From: Firmicutes bacterium ADurb.Bin467
GTDB taxonomy: Bacteria > Bacillota > Clostridia > Christensenellales > Aristaeellaceae
Assembly (NCBI GenBank): GCA_002068815.1
Contig: MWAC01000198.1
Location: forward strand, 1 to 5,593
DNA: 5,593 nt
Direction of reading: 5' to 3'
Both the position numbers and the translations under genes were made by a program. The notes beneath the pieces were generated by a model. It was given only the letters and a program-made list of their open reading frames with translations, had not been told where the DNA came from and searched no databases. This document shows, piece after piece, positions 4,640 through 5,593 of this stretch (positions within the stretch are counted from its first letter, which is position 1; every line of letters starts with the position of its first letter).

Positions 4640-5593
4640 ATGAAGAAAATCCTCGGAACCGCGATTCCGGTGGCGGCGTTTCTGGCGGCGCTGATGCTGT
4701 TCTTCCGCGCGTCGAACACCTACGTGCAGAGCATCCTGAACATGCTGCTCTACAACATCGTGCTCGTGCTCGGGCTCAACTTCGTGACCGGCCTGACCGG
4801 GCAGATGAACCTGGGTACCGCGGGCATGCTCGCGTTCGGCGCGTACACCTACGGGATTTTGACGACGTCCCTCGGCTGGATGCCGTGGATCGCGCTGTTC
4901 GCGCTGTTCGCGGTCGGACTTGCGATCGGGCGCGGGCTCGGCTACCCGTCGCTGCGGCTCAAGGGGTTCTACCTGTCGCTGACGACGATCGGCTTTTCGG
5001 AGATCGTGCGCCTCCTGATCGCGAACCTCGACGCTCTGACCGGCGGCACGATGGGCTTCTACAACGTGATCCCGCTGCCGTTTCTCTACAAGATCACCGA
5101 CAAGAACAGCGTGTTCTACCTGAACCTGTTCTTCGCGGTGATCCTGACCGCGGTCGCGTTCCGGCTCGTCTACTCGAAGTGGGGGCGCGCGTTCAAGGCG
5201 ATCCGCGACAACGTCGAGGCGGCGGAGGCGGGCGGCATCAACATCTCGAAATTGAAGATTCAGGCGTTCTCGCTGGCGGCGATCTACGCGGTCGTCGCGG
5301 GCATGATGTACGCCATGTACAATACAAATTTGAACCCGTCGGGATTTACGATCAACTACTCGCAGAACTACGTCGCGATGCTGATGATCGGCGGGCTCGG
5401 AACGGTTCCCGGAAACCTCATCGGCGCGTCGATCGTGACGATCCTCCCGGAACTTTTGCGCGAATTCGACGACTACTACTGGATCATGTTCTGCACGGTC
5501 TGCATCGTGATGGCGATCCTCGTTCCCGACGGGCTGTGGCCGCTGTTTAGGCGCTGGTTCCTCCGGCTCCGGGCGCGGGCGCTGAAGGAGGGC
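4640..5593 (+). CDS. livM: LivM-type branched-chain amino acid ABC transporter permease (stop just outside window)
   Basis: 318 codons stay open to the last base, which falls on a codon end. The LivM family usually has 310-350 residues, so little is missing. Start ATG at 4640 with AAAGGAA (4626-4632) 7 nt upstream. Hallmarks of the second LIV permease: GLTGQMNLGTAGMLAFGAY (51-69), LRLKGFYLSLTTIGFSEIVR (105-124), the coupling loop GRAFKAIRDNVEAAEAGGI (182-200), KLKIQAFSLAAIYAVVAGMMYA (204-225), GGLGTVPGNLIGA (251-263) and PDGLW (296-300), followed by a basic tail RRWFLRLRARALK (304-316). It pairs with LivH in the membrane and is energised by the LivG/LivF ATPases, which should follow. Family drift is visible: LR.KGFY where LR.RGDY is usual, and MNLG where the family normally has SLG. 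The reading frame has no break. Confidence 0.9.
   Translation, partial: MKKILGTAIPVAAFLAALMLFFRASNTYVQSILNMLLYNIVLVLGLNFVTGLTGQMNLGTAGMLAFGAYTYGILTTSLGWMPWIALFALFAVGLAIGRGLGYPSLRLKGFYLSLTTIGFSEIVRLLIANLDALTGGTMGFYNVIPLPFLYKITDKNSVFYLNLFFAVILTAVAFRLVYSKWGRAFKAIRDNVEAAEAGGINISKLKIQAFSLAAIYAVVAGMMYAMYNTNLNPSGFTINYSQNYVAMLMIGGLGTVPGNLIGASIVTILPELLREFDDYYWIMFCTVCIVMAILVPDGLWPLFRRWFLRLRARALKEG
5585..5591 (+). promoter_or_regulatory. Shine-Dalgarno of the next gene (probably livG)
   Basis: AAGGAGG lies in the last codons of livM at the right edge. A near-perfect SD there predicts that another gene starts within about 10 nt of the boundary, overlapping or abutting the livM stop. By LIV operon order this would be the ATPase gene livG. 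Confidence 0.65.

Noticed and set aside
4885..5550. 221-codon plus-strand frame inside livM
   Set aside because: A +1/+2 shadow of the livM frame. Livm motifs run uninterrupted through the whole stretch in the 4640 frame, and this frame is Arg/Asp/Gly-rich noise.

Overview
The window is GC-rich, with G or C favoured at third codon positions. It has clear Shine-Dalgarno sequences, near-consensus sigma-A promoters and proteins with Firmicutes-type relatives (a YjgB/DUF4309 secreted protein, a LigB-like protein of the AmmeMemoRadiSam group). This suggests a GC-rich, probably uncultivated anaerobic Clostridia-type bacterium. That is inference; there is no rRNA or other taxonomic marker here.

Layout. 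(1) Positions 1-491, minus strand: the N-terminal 163 codons of a LigB/Memo-like protein of the AmmeMemoRadiSam system, cut by the left edge, with an extended -10 promoter and SD just upstream. (2) 683-1222, plus strand: a small secreted YjgB-family (DUF4309) protein, closed by a strong GC-rich terminator at 1237-1277. (3) 1295-2215, minus strand: a DHDPS/NAL-superfamily aldolase that keeps the Schiff-base lysine but has phenylalanine where true dihydrodipicolinate synthase has its substrate-binding arginine. (4) 2216-2484: a divergent control region with two face-to-back consensus promoters, a 14-nt direct repeat flanking them, a 6-nt repeat at both ends of one promoter spacer, and a leader hairpin. 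(5) 2485 to the right end, plus strand: a branched-chain-amino-acid-type (LivJHM) ABC importer, made of a substrate-binding protein, permease LivH (TTG start) and permease LivM. LivM is still open at the last base, but an SD for a next gene (expected livG) lies in its final codons. A strong intercistronic hairpin without a T-tract separates livJ from livH.

How the parts may work together: the aldolase-family enzyme and the importer are transcribed divergently from one shared control region with a repeated sequence. The simplest reading is that the importer brings in a compound (amino acid, amide or small organic acid) whose breakdown product is a 2-oxo acid or imine handled by the aldolase, and that both are co-regulated. 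The sequence does not identify the substrate. I see no CRISPR, mobile element, tRNA or rRNA. The content is mostly recognisable families. The interest lies in the partly visible AmmeMemoRadiSam component, the altered aldolase active site and the structured divergent regulatory region, not in an obviously new system.
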